DNA of 64,000 nt from Actinomycetes bacterium (GTDB taxonomy: Bacteria; Actinomycetota; Actinomycetes; Actinomycetales; Microbacteriaceae): assembly GCA_023428065.1 (NCBI GenBank), contig JAEYZI010000095.1, forward strand, positions 62,001-126,000, given 5' to 3'. Position 1 is the stretch's first letter. Each line of letters starts with the position of its first letter. A program made the translations under genes and the position numbers. Of this stretch, positions 56,178 to 64,000 are shown one piece after another. Below the pieces are notes generated by a model. It saw nothing but the letters and a program-made list of their open reading frames with translations, ran no database searches and was not told where the DNA came from.

Positions 56178-57430
56178 TGGACTTCACGCCGAGCCCCCGT
56201 GCCGCCGAATACACCGAGCGGATGCGCGCCTTCCTCGACGAGCTCGTGCTCCCCGCCGAACCGGTGCTCGACGCGCAGCTCGCCGCGACACCCGGAGAGT
56301 GGGGCCTGCGGCCGATCGTGCGCGAACTGCAGGCCGAGGCCCGCCGCCGCGGGCTGTGGAACCTCTTCCTGCCCGGGCACCCCTCGGGACTGTCGAACCT
56401 CGACTACGCCCCCGTCGCCGAGCTCTCCGGCTGGAGCCCGCGGCTCGCGCCCGTCGCCATGAACTGCGCCGCGCCCGACACCGGCAACATGGAGCTCCTC
56501 CACGGCTTCGGCACCCCCGAGCAGCAGGAGCGCTGGCTCGAGCCGCTGCTCGAGGCGCGCATCCGTTCCGCCTTCTGCATGACCGAGCCCGATGTCGCCT
56601 CCTCGGACGCCACCAACATCGCGACGCGCATCGAGCGCGACGGCGACGAACTCGTCATCACGGGCCGCAAGTGGTGGTCGACGGGGGCCATGAACCCCGA
56701 CGCCGAGCTCCTCATCGTCATGGGGGTCACCGACCCGGGCGCCGAGCCCCACCGGCGGCAGTCGATGGTGCTCGTGCCGCGCGGCACCCCGGGGGTCGAG
56801 ATCGTGCGCCCGCTCACGGTCTTCGGCTACGACGACCGCGACCACGGCGGCCATGCCGAGATCGCCTTCGACGGCGTGCGCGTGCCCGCATCCAACCTCC
56901 TGGGCGGTGCGGGCGAGGGCTTCGCGATCGCACAGGCACGCCTCGGGCCCGGACGCATCCACCACTGCATGCGAGCCCTCGGCATGGCGGAGCGCGCCCT
57001 CGCCCTCGGCGCGGAGCGCGCCCGCTCACGCGTCGCCTTCGGCCGGCCCCTCGCCGAGCACGGCGTCGTGAGGCAGCGGATCGCCGCGGCGCGCACCGAG
57101 CTCGAGGCGCTGCGGCTGCTCGTGCTCAAGACCGCGTGGCTCATGGACACCGTCGGCAACCGGCAGGCGCGCACCGAGATCCAGGCGATCAAGATCGCGG
57201 TGCCGCAGGCCGCGGCGCGCATCGTCGACGAGATCATCCAGCTCTTCGGGGCGGCAGGTGTCTCCGCGGACACCCCGCTCGCCGAGTTCTCGTCCAGCCT
57301 GCGCACCCTGCGCATCGCCGACGGCCCCGACGAGGTGCACCTCGAATCGCTCGGCCGCGCCGTGCTGCGCGACCGGTCGGCCCCACCGCCCGTGCCGTCG
57401 ACGGAGACGGCCCGACCCCGAGAGGAATGA
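56177..57430 (+). CDS. Acyl-CoA dehydrogenase (ACAD10/11-like)
   Basis: 417 residues. Flavin and substrate segments: RSAFCMTEPDVASSDATNIA, LVITGRKWWSTGAMNPDAEL, GPGRIHHCMRALGMAERALA and IIQLFGAAGVSADTPLAEFS. RTLRIADGPDEVHLESLGRA closes the protein as in the ACAD10/11-type group. The usual C-terminal glutamate of medium-chain enzymes is not at its standard place. The ATG shares a base with the phosphotransferase stop (TGATG), giving tight coupling. The two probably handle 4-hydroxy or branched acyl-CoA species together. Confidence 0.9.
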   Translation: MDFTPSPRAAEYTERMRAFLDELVLPAEPVLDAQLAATPGEWGLRPIVRELQAEARRRGLWNLFLPGHPSGLSNLDYAPVAELSGWSPRLAPVAMNCAAPDTGNMELLHGFGTPEQQERWLEPLLEARIRSAFCMTEPDVASSDATNIATRIERDGDELVITGRKWWSTGAMNPDAELLIVMGVTDPGAEPHRRQSMVLVPRGTPGVEIVRPLTVFGYDDRDHGGHAEIAFDGVRVPASNLLGGAGEGFAIAQARLGPGRIHHCMRALGMAERALALGAERARSRVAFGRPLAEHGVVRQRIAAARTELEALRLLVLKTAWLMDTVGNRQARTEIQAIKIAVPQAAARIVDEIIQLFGAAGVSADTPLAEFSSSLRTLRIADGPDEVHLESLGRAVLRDRSAPPPVPSTETARPREE

Positions 57431-57432
57431 CC

Positions 57433-59022
57433 ATGACAGCCACCTCCCGCCTCTACGAAGGACCGGGGTTCGCGACGATGTCGATCGCCGCGATCCTCGC
57501 CGAGACCGCACACCGGCGCCCCGACAGTCCCGCACTGCACTTCATGGGGCACTCGATCCCCTACGGCGCGCTCTGGGACCAGACGCGCGCCTACGCGGGC
57601 GCCCTGCGCGAGCGCGGCATCGGGCCCGGCGACCGCGTCGCCGTCGTGATCCCCAACGTGCCCGACTTCGTGCGGGTCTACTACGCCGTGCTCTCGCTCG
57701 GCGCCGTCGTCGTGCCCGTGCACCTGCTCTTCAAGGCCGACGAGATCGAGTACGTGCTGCGGGACTCGGGGGCCAAGCTCGCCGTCGTCGCGGCGCCCGT
57801 GCTCGAGGAGGCCGCCGTCGCGTGCGCCCGCGCGAGCGTGCCGCTCACGACCGTGCTCATGCCGGAGGCGATCGCGACCGAGAAGGGCATCCCGCGGCTC
57901 GAGGCCGAGGCGCAGGCGGCGACGCCCGTCGAGCGCTACGTCTCGACCTCGCCGCTCGACGCGGCGACGATCCTCTACACGAGCGGCACGACGGGCGCTC
58001 CGAAGGGCGCGATCGGCACGCACCTCAACATGATCGAGCAGGTCAACGTCGCGCTCATCGACACCTTCCCGATGTCGCCCGACGAGGTCGTCTTCGGCGG
58101 CCTGCCGCTCTTCCACATCTTCGGGCAGATGGCCGTGCTCAACGTGACGTTCCGCCGGGGCGGCTCCATCATCCTGCTGCCGAAGTTCGACCCGGTCGAG
58201 GCGCTCGAGCTCATGGAGAAGCACCAGGCGACCGTGTTCACGGCGGTGCCGACGATGTACATCGGGATGCTGCAGGCGGCCGAGCAGACGAGCGCGCGCC
58301 CGCCGCTCAACTACGCCGTCTCGGGCGGCGCCGCCCTCCCCGTGGCGGTGCTCGAGCGCTTCCAGGAGGTCTTCGGGGCTCCCATCCACGAGGGATACGG
58401 CCTCACCGAGACGAGCCCCACGGTGTCGTTCAACTACGTCGGCCGCACGCCGCGCCCCGGCACCGTCGGCCAGCCGAACTGGGGCGTCGACGTCGAGATC
58501 GCCGACCCGGAGAACGAGGACGAGATCGTCCTGCTGCCGCACGGCGAGCTCGGCGAGATCGTCGTGCGCGGGTACAACCTCTTCGCCGGTTACCTCGGCC
58601 GGCCCGAGGCGACCGAGGAGACCTTCACCGACGGCTGGTTCCGCACGGGCGACCTCGGCACGAAGGACGACGACGACTACATCACGATCGTCGACCGCAA
58701 GAAGGACATGATCGTGCGCAACGGCTACAACGTGTACCCGAACGAGGTCGAGCAGGTGCTCCTCAGGCACCCCGGCGTCGTCAACGCCGCCGTCTTCGGG
58801 GTCGCCGACGACACGCACGGCCAGGAGATCCACGCGGCCGTCATCCCCCACGACGACACGGTCACCGCCGAGGAGCTCATCGGGTTCGTGCGCGAGCGCA
58901 TCGCGGCCTACAAGTACCCGCGCGTCGTGCACCTCGTGCCGGAGCTGCCGCTCGGCCCCTCGGGCAAGGTGCTCAAGCGCGAGCTCGTGGCGCGCGTCGA
59001 GGGGGCGCCCACGGCGAGTTGA
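57433..59022 (+). CDS. Long-chain fatty-acid-CoA ligase type AMP-binding protein
   Basis: 529 residues, ANL superfamily. Adenylation motifs: phosphate loop ILYTSGTTGAPKGAIGTH, aromatic/adenine site EGYGLTETSPTVSFNYVG, DGWFRTGDLGTKDDDDY, hinge IVDRKKDMIVRNGYNVYPNE and the catalytic lysine in LPLGPSGKVLKREL. It activates a carboxylic acid to acyl-CoA with ATP. Chain-length preference is unknown. ATG 57433 is chosen for its spacing from GAGAGG; ATG 57427 would add two residues. Last gene of the operon behind site A and followed by a strong terminator. Confidence 0.93.
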   Translation: MTATSRLYEGPGFATMSIAAILAETAHRRPDSPALHFMGHSIPYGALWDQTRAYAGALRERGIGPGDRVAVVIPNVPDFVRVYYAVLSLGAVVVPVHLLFKADEIEYVLRDSGAKLAVVAAPVLEEAAVACARASVPLTTVLMPEAIATEKGIPRLEAEAQAATPVERYVSTSPLDAATILYTSGTTGAPKGAIGTHLNMIEQVNVALIDTFPMSPDEVVFGGLPLFHIFGQMAVLNVTFRRGGSIILLPKFDPVEALELMEKHQATVFTAVPTMYIGMLQAAEQTSARPPLNYAVSGGAALPVAVLERFQEVFGAPIHEGYGLTETSPTVSFNYVGRTPRPGTVGQPNWGVDVEIADPENEDEIVLLPHGELGEIVVRGYNLFAGYLGRPEATEETFTDGWFRTGDLGTKDDDDYITIVDRKKDMIVRNGYNVYPNEVEQVLLRHPGVVNAAVFGVADDTHGQEIHAAVIPHDDTVTAEELIGFVRERIAAYKYPRVVHLVPELPLGPSGKVLKRELVARVEGAPTAS

Positions 59023-59037
59023 ACATCGCACGAGAGA

Positions 59038-59070
59038 GGGCCCCGGATGCGTCGCATCCGGGGCCCTTTT
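59038..59070 (+). terminator. Factor-independent terminator after fadD-type gene
   Basis: GGGCCCCGGATGC (59038-59050) pairs perfectly with GCATCCGGGGCCC (59054-59066) across a 3-nt loop, followed by TTTT. It also sits just past the end of the convergent Liv operon, so it may stop transcription from both sides. Confidence 0.9.
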
Positions 59071-59076
59071 CGTGTG

Positions 59077-60348
59077 TCAGTGCTTCGGCACGCCGCCCGA
59101 GAGCAGCTCGACCGGGGCCTTGTCGTACGCCACGACCTTGTCGCCGTCGCGCACCCAGCGCTCGCCCGTCGCGGCCTGGACGCCGTCGCGGACGACCGTG
59201 ATGCCGGCGCCCACGTAACCGTTGTGGTCGGTCTTGCTGAGCGCGAGCGGCACGAGGCCCGAGCCCTTGAGCTCGCCCGACTGCACGGCGGTGATGAGGC
59301 CCTCGCGAGTGGGCTGCTCACCGGCGAGCGCGAGCGCCTCGGCGAAGAGGTAGCCCATCGCCATGCCGTACACGACGGAGCCCGTGAACGGCGCGCCGTC
59401 GTTGTACTCCTCGTTGATCTCGGCGAACAGCTGGATCCACTTGTTGTCCTCCTCGGAGGCGGACGGCAGGTAGTTGTCGCTGATGAAGCCCTCGAGCAGG
59501 AGCGGCGCGGCGTCGCCGAGGTAGCCGGCGAGCGGGCCGTAGTCGGCGCCCGAGGACGACGACACCCACTGCGGGAAGTACTTCAGCTGGGCCGCGGTGC
59601 CGATCGCGATCGCGGTGAAGCCCGTGATCGTCGCGAGCACGTTCACCTGGCATCCCGCGGCCTGCATGGCGACAATCTGCGCGGTGATGTCCTGGTTCGA
59701 CACCGAATAGCTCTGCACGTCGGTGAGACCGTCGGCGCCGAGGATCTTCTCGAGACCGGCGCGCACGTCCGTGCCGAACTCGTCGTCCTGCCCGAGGAGG
59801 CAGACCTTGGCTCCCGCGAACTCGTTCTTGATGTGCTGGCCGAGCACCATGCCCTCGGTCACGTAGTCGGTCTGGAAGCCGAAGGTGTTGGGGTACTTCT
59901 CCGGCTGGTTCCACGCGGCCGAACCCGACGAGGCGAAGAGGTCCGGGACGCCGTTGTCGTTGAGGAAGTCGAGCACCGCGCTGTGCGTGGGCGTGCCGAG
60001 ACCGCCGAGGATCGCGAACACCTCGTCCTCGAGCACGAGCTCGCGCACGACCGTCTGGGTCGTCGCGGGGTTGTAGCCGTCGTCCTTGACGATGTACTCG
60101 ATCGTGCGACCGTGGATGCCGCCCTGGTCGTTGACGTAGTCGAAGTACGCCGCCGTCGCCGCCGAGATGGGGGCGTAGGAGGCCGCGGCCGGGCCGGTGA
60201 GCGGCTGGTGCGTGCCGATCTTGATGGTGTCCTCCGTGAGGCCGGGCTGAGCCTCGGAGGGCGTGCTGCAGGATGACAGTGCCAGTGCGGTCGCGAGAGC
60301 GAGCGCGATCGTGGACACCGTCGTCGCACGGGAATGCGATTGCGTCAT
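59077..60348 (-). CDS. Branched-chain amino acid type ABC transporter substrate-binding lipoprotein
   Basis: 423 residues. Signal peptide with lipobox LALSSC. The mature part is a Peripla_BP_6/LivJ-type fold: IKIGTHQPLTGPAAASYAPI, YFDYVNDQGGIHGRTIEYIV, VVRELVLEDEVFAILGGLGT and GFQTDYVTEGMVLGQHIKNE. In many actinobacteria such proteins bind carboxylates or aromatic acids and not amino acids. The neighbouring acyl-CoA ligase makes that plausible here. AAGGAAAGGA precedes the ATG. It is the last gene of the livGFHM order, unusual in having the binding protein at the 3' end. Confidence 0.92.
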   Translation of the reverse strand: MTQSHSRATTVSTIALALATALALSSCSTPSEAQPGLTEDTIKIGTHQPLTGPAAASYAPISAATAAYFDYVNDQGGIHGRTIEYIVKDDGYNPATTQTVVRELVLEDEVFAILGGLGTPTHSAVLDFLNDNGVPDLFASSGSAAWNQPEKYPNTFGFQTDYVTEGMVLGQHIKNEFAGAKVCLLGQDDEFGTDVRAGLEKILGADGLTDVQSYSVSNQDITAQIVAMQAAGCQVNVLATITGFTAIAIGTAAQLKYFPQWVSSSSGADYGPLAGYLGDAAPLLLEGFISDNYLPSASEEDNKWIQLFAEINEEYNDGAPFTGSVVYGMAMGYLFAEALALAGEQPTREGLITAVQSGELKGSGLVPLALSKTDHNGYVGAGITVVRDGVQAATGERWVRDGDKVVAYDKAPVELLSGGVPKH

Positions 60349-61484
60349 CGTTGGTCCTTTCCTTGTGATGAGGTGCGAAGGGTCGGGGGTCGGCGGCGCA
60401 GACGCCTGGTGAGGGTCCGCAGGGCGCCGTCGATCCCCCGGGGTGCGACGAGCATGACGACGACGAGGATGACGCCGAACACCACGATCGCCAGGTTCCC
60501 GTCGAGCCGCCGGGACAGCTCGGTGGGAAGCGGGAGTACCTCCGTGATCGCGCTCGTCACCTCGGGCACGAGGACGAGCACGATCGCCCCGTAGACGGCG
60601 CCGGCGAGTGCGCCGACCCCGCCGATGACGACGGCGACCAGGAGGAAGAGCGAGAAGCTGAGCGAGTACGCGCCGGGGGATGCGGCCTGCGTGATATACG
60701 CGAGCACGCCGCCGCCGAGCCCCGCGGTCGCGGCGCTCACCGTGAACATCGACACGCGCGTGACGACCGGGTCGATGCCCGCGAGGCGCGCTGCGGGCTC
60801 GTCGTCGCGGACGGCCTGCATGCGCAGGGCGACGGGACTGCGGACGAGCTGCGCGCACACGCCGAGCACGAGCGCCGCGGCGACGAGCCCCACCCACGCC
60901 TGCCACTGCTCCTGCGCGATGAGGCGGGAGAGCAGTTCGGGGCGGCGCTCGACCGAGATGTAGAGGCCGGCGTCGCCGCCGAAGACCCCGGAGGCGAGGC
61001 TCGTGACCGCCGGGATGGCGAGCACGAGGGCGAGCGTGACGCCCGCGAGGTAGGGCCCGTGGAGGCGCGCGGCCGCGATGCCCACGAGCGCGCCGAGCAG
61101 GGCGGCGACGACGACCGCGACGAGGAACGGCACGAGCAGCAGCACGGGACCGACGACCTCCGCGTCGGCGAGGCCGTTCGAGGTGAACGCGAAGGCGTAG
61201 GCGCCCGCGGCCATGAAGGCGGCGTGGCCGAGGGAGAGCTGCCCCGTACGGCCGACGAGGAGCGAGAGTCCCGCGATCGCGCACGCGTAGGCGCACGCGA
61301 GGGCGAGCAGGTAGTTGCGGTACGGGTCGAGCAGGAAGGTGCCGCCGACCGCGAGCACGAGCCCGACGAGGGTGGCGAGCCACGTGGCGCGCGGGCCCCA
61401 GGTGGCGGGACCGGCGAGGCGGGAGCGGATGCCGCGGCGCGCGGGCGGGGCGGCGTTCGGGGCGTCGGTGCGGGTGATCGTCAT
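60345..61484 (-). CDS. Branched-chain amino acid type ABC permease (LivM-like)
   Basis: 379 residues with about ten helices after a basic ~45-residue N-terminus. Family segments: GLSLLVGRTGQLSLGHAAFM and YAFAFTSNGLADAEV, then AVRDDEPAARLAGIDPVVTR, which is the ATPase-contact loop, and GGVGALAGAVYGAIVLVLVP. The ATG overlaps the LivH-type stop, and its own stop overlaps the binding-protein start by 4 nt. It would form the transport pore with the neighbouring permease. Confidence 0.92.
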   Translation of the reverse strand: MTITRTDAPNAAPPARRGIRSRLAGPATWGPRATWLATLVGLVLAVGGTFLLDPYRNYLLALACAYACAIAGLSLLVGRTGQLSLGHAAFMAAGAYAFAFTSNGLADAEVVGPVLLLVPFLVAVVVAALLGALVGIAAARLHGPYLAGVTLALVLAIPAVTSLASGVFGGDAGLYISVERRPELLSRLIAQEQWQAWVGLVAAALVLGVCAQLVRSPVALRMQAVRDDEPAARLAGIDPVVTRVSMFTVSAATAGLGGGVLAYITQAASPGAYSLSFSLFLLVAVVIGGVGALAGAVYGAIVLVLVPEVTSAITEVLPLPTELSRRLDGNLAIVVFGVILVVVMLVAPRGIDGALRTLTRRLRRRPPTLRTSSQGKDQR

Positions 61485-62359
61485 GCGAGGCGCGCCTTCC
61501 GGAGCGAGAAGAGACCGTGCGGACGCACGAGCAGCACGACCACGAGGAGCAGCAGCACGGCGATCGGGCCGACCGTGGCGCCCCACACCGCCGTGACCCC
61601 CGTGAGCAGGAGCCCGACGACGAGACCGCCGATCACGGCGCCGACGGGCGAGTCGAGCCCGCCGATGATCGCGACCGTGAACGCGTTGACGAACAGCAGG
61701 TCGCCCGAATGCGGGCCGATGCCGAGCTCGGTCGGCACGGCGAGCAGGATGGCGAGGCCGCCCACGGCGGAGGACAGCATCCATCCGAGGGTGCGCATGC
61801 GCGCGACCCGCACGCCGTTGAGTCGGGCGACCTCCTCGTCGAACGCCGAGGCGCGCATCGCGAGGCCGAGCGAGGTGCGGGTGAAGAGCAGGAACACCGC
61901 GGCCACGACGACCGCGATGACGACGAAGACGAAGAGCGTGTAGGGCGACACGAGGGCGAGCTCGCCGATCGAGAGGGGCTCGCGACTGAACGGCACGGCG
62001 ACGGGCTTGTAGTCGGCGCCGAAGGCGATTCCGAGGAGCCCCGTCAGCACCATGACGACGCCGATGGCCACGATGATCGCGTTGAGGGGCGAGCCGCCGG
62101 GGACGAAGCGCATGAGCCCGCGCTCGACGGCGGCGCCGATCGCGGCCCCCGCGACGAGCGCTGCGAGGATGCCCAGCACGAACGACCCCGTCGCCTGCAT
62201 CACGAGCACGGCGAGGTAGGCGGCCGCAACCGACATCGCGCCCTGGGCGAAGTTGGCGATGCGTGTGGCGCGCCAGATGAGCACGAGCGCGAGCGCGAAG
62301 AGCGCGAACACCGCGCCGCGCGCGAGCCCGGCGCCGATGAGCAGGAGGACGGTCGACAT
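61481..62359 (-). CDS. Branched-chain amino acid type ABC permease (LivH-like)
   Basis: 292 residues with about eight helices. Typical LivH segments are GAGLARGAVFALFALALVLI and WRATRIANFAQGAMSVAAAY at the N-terminus, TSLGLAMRASAFDEEVARLN as the cytoplasmic coupling loop, and VNAFTVAIIGGLDSPVGAVI. LLVRPHGLFSLRKARLA ends the chain. It lies one base after the LivF-type stop, so the five genes form one coupled operon. Confidence 0.93.
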   Translation of the reverse strand: MSTVLLLIGAGLARGAVFALFALALVLIWRATRIANFAQGAMSVAAAYLAVLVMQATGSFVLGILAALVAGAAIGAAVERGLMRFVPGGSPLNAIIVAIGVVMVLTGLLGIAFGADYKPVAVPFSREPLSIGELALVSPYTLFVFVVIAVVVAAVFLLFTRTSLGLAMRASAFDEEVARLNGVRVARMRTLGWMLSSAVGGLAILLAVPTELGIGPHSGDLLFVNAFTVAIIGGLDSPVGAVIGGLVVGLLLTGVTAVWGATVGPIAVLLLLVVVLLVRPHGLFSLRKARLA

Positions 62360-62360
62360 G

Positions 62361-63095
62361 TCAGAACCCCAGGTAGAGATGGCGGAGCCGCTCGTCGGCC
62401 TCGAGCTCGGCCGCGGGCCGCGTCGCGACGACGCGGCCGAGGTTGAGCACGACGCCCGTGTCGGCGATCGAGAGCGCGGTGCGCACGTTCTGCTCGACGA
62501 GCAGGATGGTGAGGCCGTACTCGTTGCGCAGCCAGGCGAGCATCGCCATGATGTCCGCGACGACCTTGGGCGCGAGTCCGAGCGAGGGCTCGTCGAGCAG
62601 CATGACCGCGGGATGCGCGACGAAGGCTCGACCGATCGCGAGCATCTGCCGCTCGCCGCCCGAGAGCGTCGAGCCCGGCCGCGTGCGCCGCGCGGCGAGT
62701 GCGGGGAAGAACTCGTACACCTCCGCGATGTCGGCCTCGCGCTCGGCGCGATCACCACGCCACAGGGCGCCGAGGCGCAGATTCTCCTCGACGGTGAGCT
62801 CGCCGATCACCTGACGGCGCTCGGGCACGTGCACGACGCCCCGCCGGATCCGCTCCTCGACGGGCACGCCCGCGAGCGAACGCCCTCCGAGGGCGATGTC
62901 GCCCGCCGTCGTCGGGAGGAGGCCGGAGATCGTGCGCAGGAGCGAGGACTTGCCCGCCCCGTTCGCGCCGACGACGGCGACGATCGAGCCCTGCGGGACG
63001 GAGAGGTCGACGCCGTGCAGCACGGGCTCCTGGCCGTACCCGGCGACGACGCCCGAGAGGGTCAGGTCGGTGCGGACGGCGGTCTCGATCGTCAT
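62361..63095 (-). CDS. ABC transporter ATP-binding protein (LivF-like)
   Basis: 244 residues. Walker A GANGAGKSSLL, signature TLSGGERQMLAIGRAF, Walker B VMLLDEPSLGLAPKVV and the switch histidine replaced region VEQNVRTALSIAD, all as in LivF. It opens LSGVVAGYGQEPVLHGVDLS, the usual LivF start. It pairs with the LivG-like ATPase encoded upstream, which overlaps it by 4 nt. It drives import through the LivH/M-like permeases. Confidence 0.93.
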   Translation of the reverse strand: MTIETAVRTDLTLSGVVAGYGQEPVLHGVDLSVPQGSIVAVVGANGAGKSSLLRTISGLLPTTAGDIALGGRSLAGVPVEERIRRGVVHVPERRQVIGELTVEENLRLGALWRGDRAEREADIAEVYEFFPALAARRTRPGSTLSGGERQMLAIGRAFVAHPAVMLLDEPSLGLAPKVVADIMAMLAWLRNEYGLTILLVEQNVRTALSIADTGVVLNLGRVVATRPAAELEADERLRHLYLGF

Positions 63096-63919
63096 GGGGT
63101 CGCCTCCGGTGCGGGGATGGTGTGCGGCTCGACGTCGTGGCCGAGATAGGCCTCGGCGACGGCCGGGTCGACGCGGATCTCGGCGGGCGTCCCGACGGCG
63201 ATGACGCGGCCGGCGTCCATCACGACGATCCGGTCGGACACCTCCATCACGAGGTCGACGTGGTGCTCGACGAAGAGCACCGCGGTGTCGGGCCGGTCGC
63301 GCACGACGTCGCGGATGAGGCGTCCGAGCTCGGCGATCTCGTCCTCCCCGAGTCCGCCGGCGGGCTCGTCGAGCAGCAGGAGGGCGGGGTCGGCGACGAG
63401 TGCGCGCGCGAGGGCCACCCGCTTCTGGATCGGGTAGGGCAGATCCCCGGGCATCCGGTCCGCGACGTCGGCGATGCCGAGGCCCTCGAGCGTCGCGTGC
63501 GCTCGACGGCCCGCGTCCTCGAGGAAGCGCGCCCCGCGCGGCGATCCCGCGAGCCCCGAGACCATCCCGGGCGCGGCGCCCGCGAGTCCCGCCATGACGT
63601 TCTGCCGCACCGTGAGCCCCGAGAAGAGGCCGAGTCCCTGGAAGGTGCGCGCGACGCCCGCGGCCGCGAGGCGCTCGGGGCGCGGACGCGGCGCCCCACC
63701 CACGAGCACGGAGCCGGACTTCGGGCGGGTGAGCCCGCAGACGATGTTGAAGAGCGTCGTCTTGCCGGCGCCATTGGGGCCGATGAGCCCGACGATCTCG
63801 CCGGGCGCGACGTCGAAGGAGACGCCGTCGAGGGCGATCAGGCCGCCGAAGCGGGCGGTGACATCGCGCACGCTCAGCCGTGCTGAGGGTGCGGGTACGC
63901 CGGTGTCGGCGACGGACAT
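63092..63919 (-). CDS. ABC transporter ATP-binding protein (LivG-like)
   Basis: 275 residues from ATG 63919, preferred because GGAG lies 6 nt upstream; ATG 63931 would add four residues. Walker A GPNGAGKTTLFNIVCGL, Walker B LLLLDEPAGGLGEDEI and the switch region VLFVEHHVDLVMEVSD. The Q-loop region carries VARTFQGLGLFSGLTVRQNV. The signature segment reads LPYPIQKRVALARAL, less canonical than LSGGQ, as is common in LivG. First gene of the operon LivG-F-H-M-binding protein. Confidence 0.92.
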   Translation of the reverse strand: MSVADTGVPAPSARLSVRDVTARFGGLIALDGVSFDVAPGEIVGLIGPNGAGKTTLFNIVCGLTRPKSGSVLVGGAPRPRPERLAAAGVARTFQGLGLFSGLTVRQNVMAGLAGAAPGMVSGLAGSPRGARFLEDAGRRAHATLEGLGIADVADRMPGDLPYPIQKRVALARALVADPALLLLDEPAGGLGEDEIAELGRLIRDVVRDRPDTAVLFVEHHVDLVMEVSDRIVVMDAGRVIAVGTPAEIRVDPAVAEAYLGHDVEPHTIPAPEATP

Positions 63920-63958
63920 GAGCCACTCCATCGTGTCGTCGGGTCGTCGTTGCGGACG

Positions 63959-63989
63959 ACTCTAGCAGACAGACCGACCAGACGGTATG
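63959..63989. promoter_or_regulatory. Operator-like site B and Liv operon promoter
   Basis: ACCGACCAGACGGTATG (63973-63989) matches site A at 16 of 17 positions. TAGAGT on the minus strand (63964 to 63959) is the likely -10 of the Liv operon. On the plus strand TATGTT (63986-63991) overlaps the site as TATGCT does at site A, which suggests a divergent, coregulated gene just beyond the window. Confidence 0.65.
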
Positions 63990-64000
63990 TTCTGCAGAAA

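Noticed and set aside
1..64000. Mobile elements, prophage, CRISPR arrays, tRNA or rRNA genes
   Set aside because: No transposase or integrase, no regular spaced repeats, no cloverleaf or rRNA sequence was recognised by eye. A tRNAscan or Infernal run would be decisive.

Overview
This is a 64 kb chromosomal stretch of a high-GC Gram-positive bacterium. Strong G/C bias at third codon positions, an acyl-CoA carboxylase with a small epsilon subunit, a biotin-carboxylase/BCCP fusion, polyprenol-phosphate mannose synthase, an F420-type (deazaflavin) reductase family protein, LCP and GtrA wall-glycan proteins and TANNNT-type leaderless promoters all point to Actinomycetota. Family-level placement near Microbacteriaceae is an inference from gene content. 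I see no rRNA, tRNA, CRISPR array, insertion sequence or prophage. The window is compact, densely coding core chromosome.

Layout. 1-5.4 kb: end of a glycosyltransferase gene, a SAM methyltransferase, an LCP protein, purE and purK, and two tandem GtrA membrane proteins. 5.4-9.4 kb: PH-domain membrane protein, birA, polyprenol-phosphate mannosyltransferase, acyl-CoA carboxylase beta and epsilon subunits. 9.4-9.8 kb: the only gene-free stretch over 300 bp, holding short repeats, a plus-strand promoter and two perfect 13-bp hairpins (candidate small RNA). 9.8-12.7 kb: a response regulator with a histidine kinase and a degenerate kinase-like partner. 12.8-19.1 kb: TRAM-type RNA methyltransferase, Maf, carboxylase alpha chain, two family-2 glycosyltransferases and a cupin. 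19.1-33.1 kb: LpdA-type flavoprotein, then a nucleoside uptake and salvage region (PNP, phosphosugar mutase, adenosine deaminase with orphan PTS IIA/IIB, nucleoside hydrolase, thymidine phosphorylase, cytidine deaminase, BMP-type ABC transporter). 33.3-38.1 kb: GDP-mannose pyrophosphorylase and sdhCDAB. 38.1-43.3 kb: YihY-type protein, exonuclease III, trpS, GNAT, HAD and a frameshifted surface protein. 43.4-47.1 kb: FMN-riboswitch-controlled ribD-ribE-ribBA-ribH. 47.1-49 kb: MHS-family transporter and deazaflavin-dependent reductase. 49-64 kb: an acyl-CoA catabolic region with two acyl-CoA dehydrogenases, thiolase, SDR, MaoC, alcohol dehydrogenase, thioesterase, acyl-CoA ligase, TetR regulator and a complete Liv-type ABC transporter.

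How the genes work together. ABC-imported nucleosides can be deaminated (add, cdd) and cleaved by phosphorolysis (PNP, deoA) or hydrolysis. The mutase beside PNP is well placed to convert pentose-1-phosphates to pentose-5-phosphates. ManC and the mannosyltransferase fit lipid-linked mannose donor supply for wall lipoglycans. In the last 15 kb, uptake (Liv), activation (FadD) and beta-oxidation-type steps are grouped and seem tied together by TetR-type operators. Two near-identical 17-bp operator-like sites precede the phosphotransferase-ACAD-FadD operon and the Liv operon. A separate palindrome covers a shared -35 element between the TetR gene and the five-gene dehydrogenase operon.

The most striking sequence-level feature is regulatory. 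Eighteen genes carry a TANNNT-like hexamer (mostly TAGNNT) ending 6-9 nt before the start codon, which predicts leaderless mRNAs. In four cases the hexamer begins with the TAG stop codon of the upstream gene. The divergent birA/mannosyltransferase pair has overlapping -10 hexamers.
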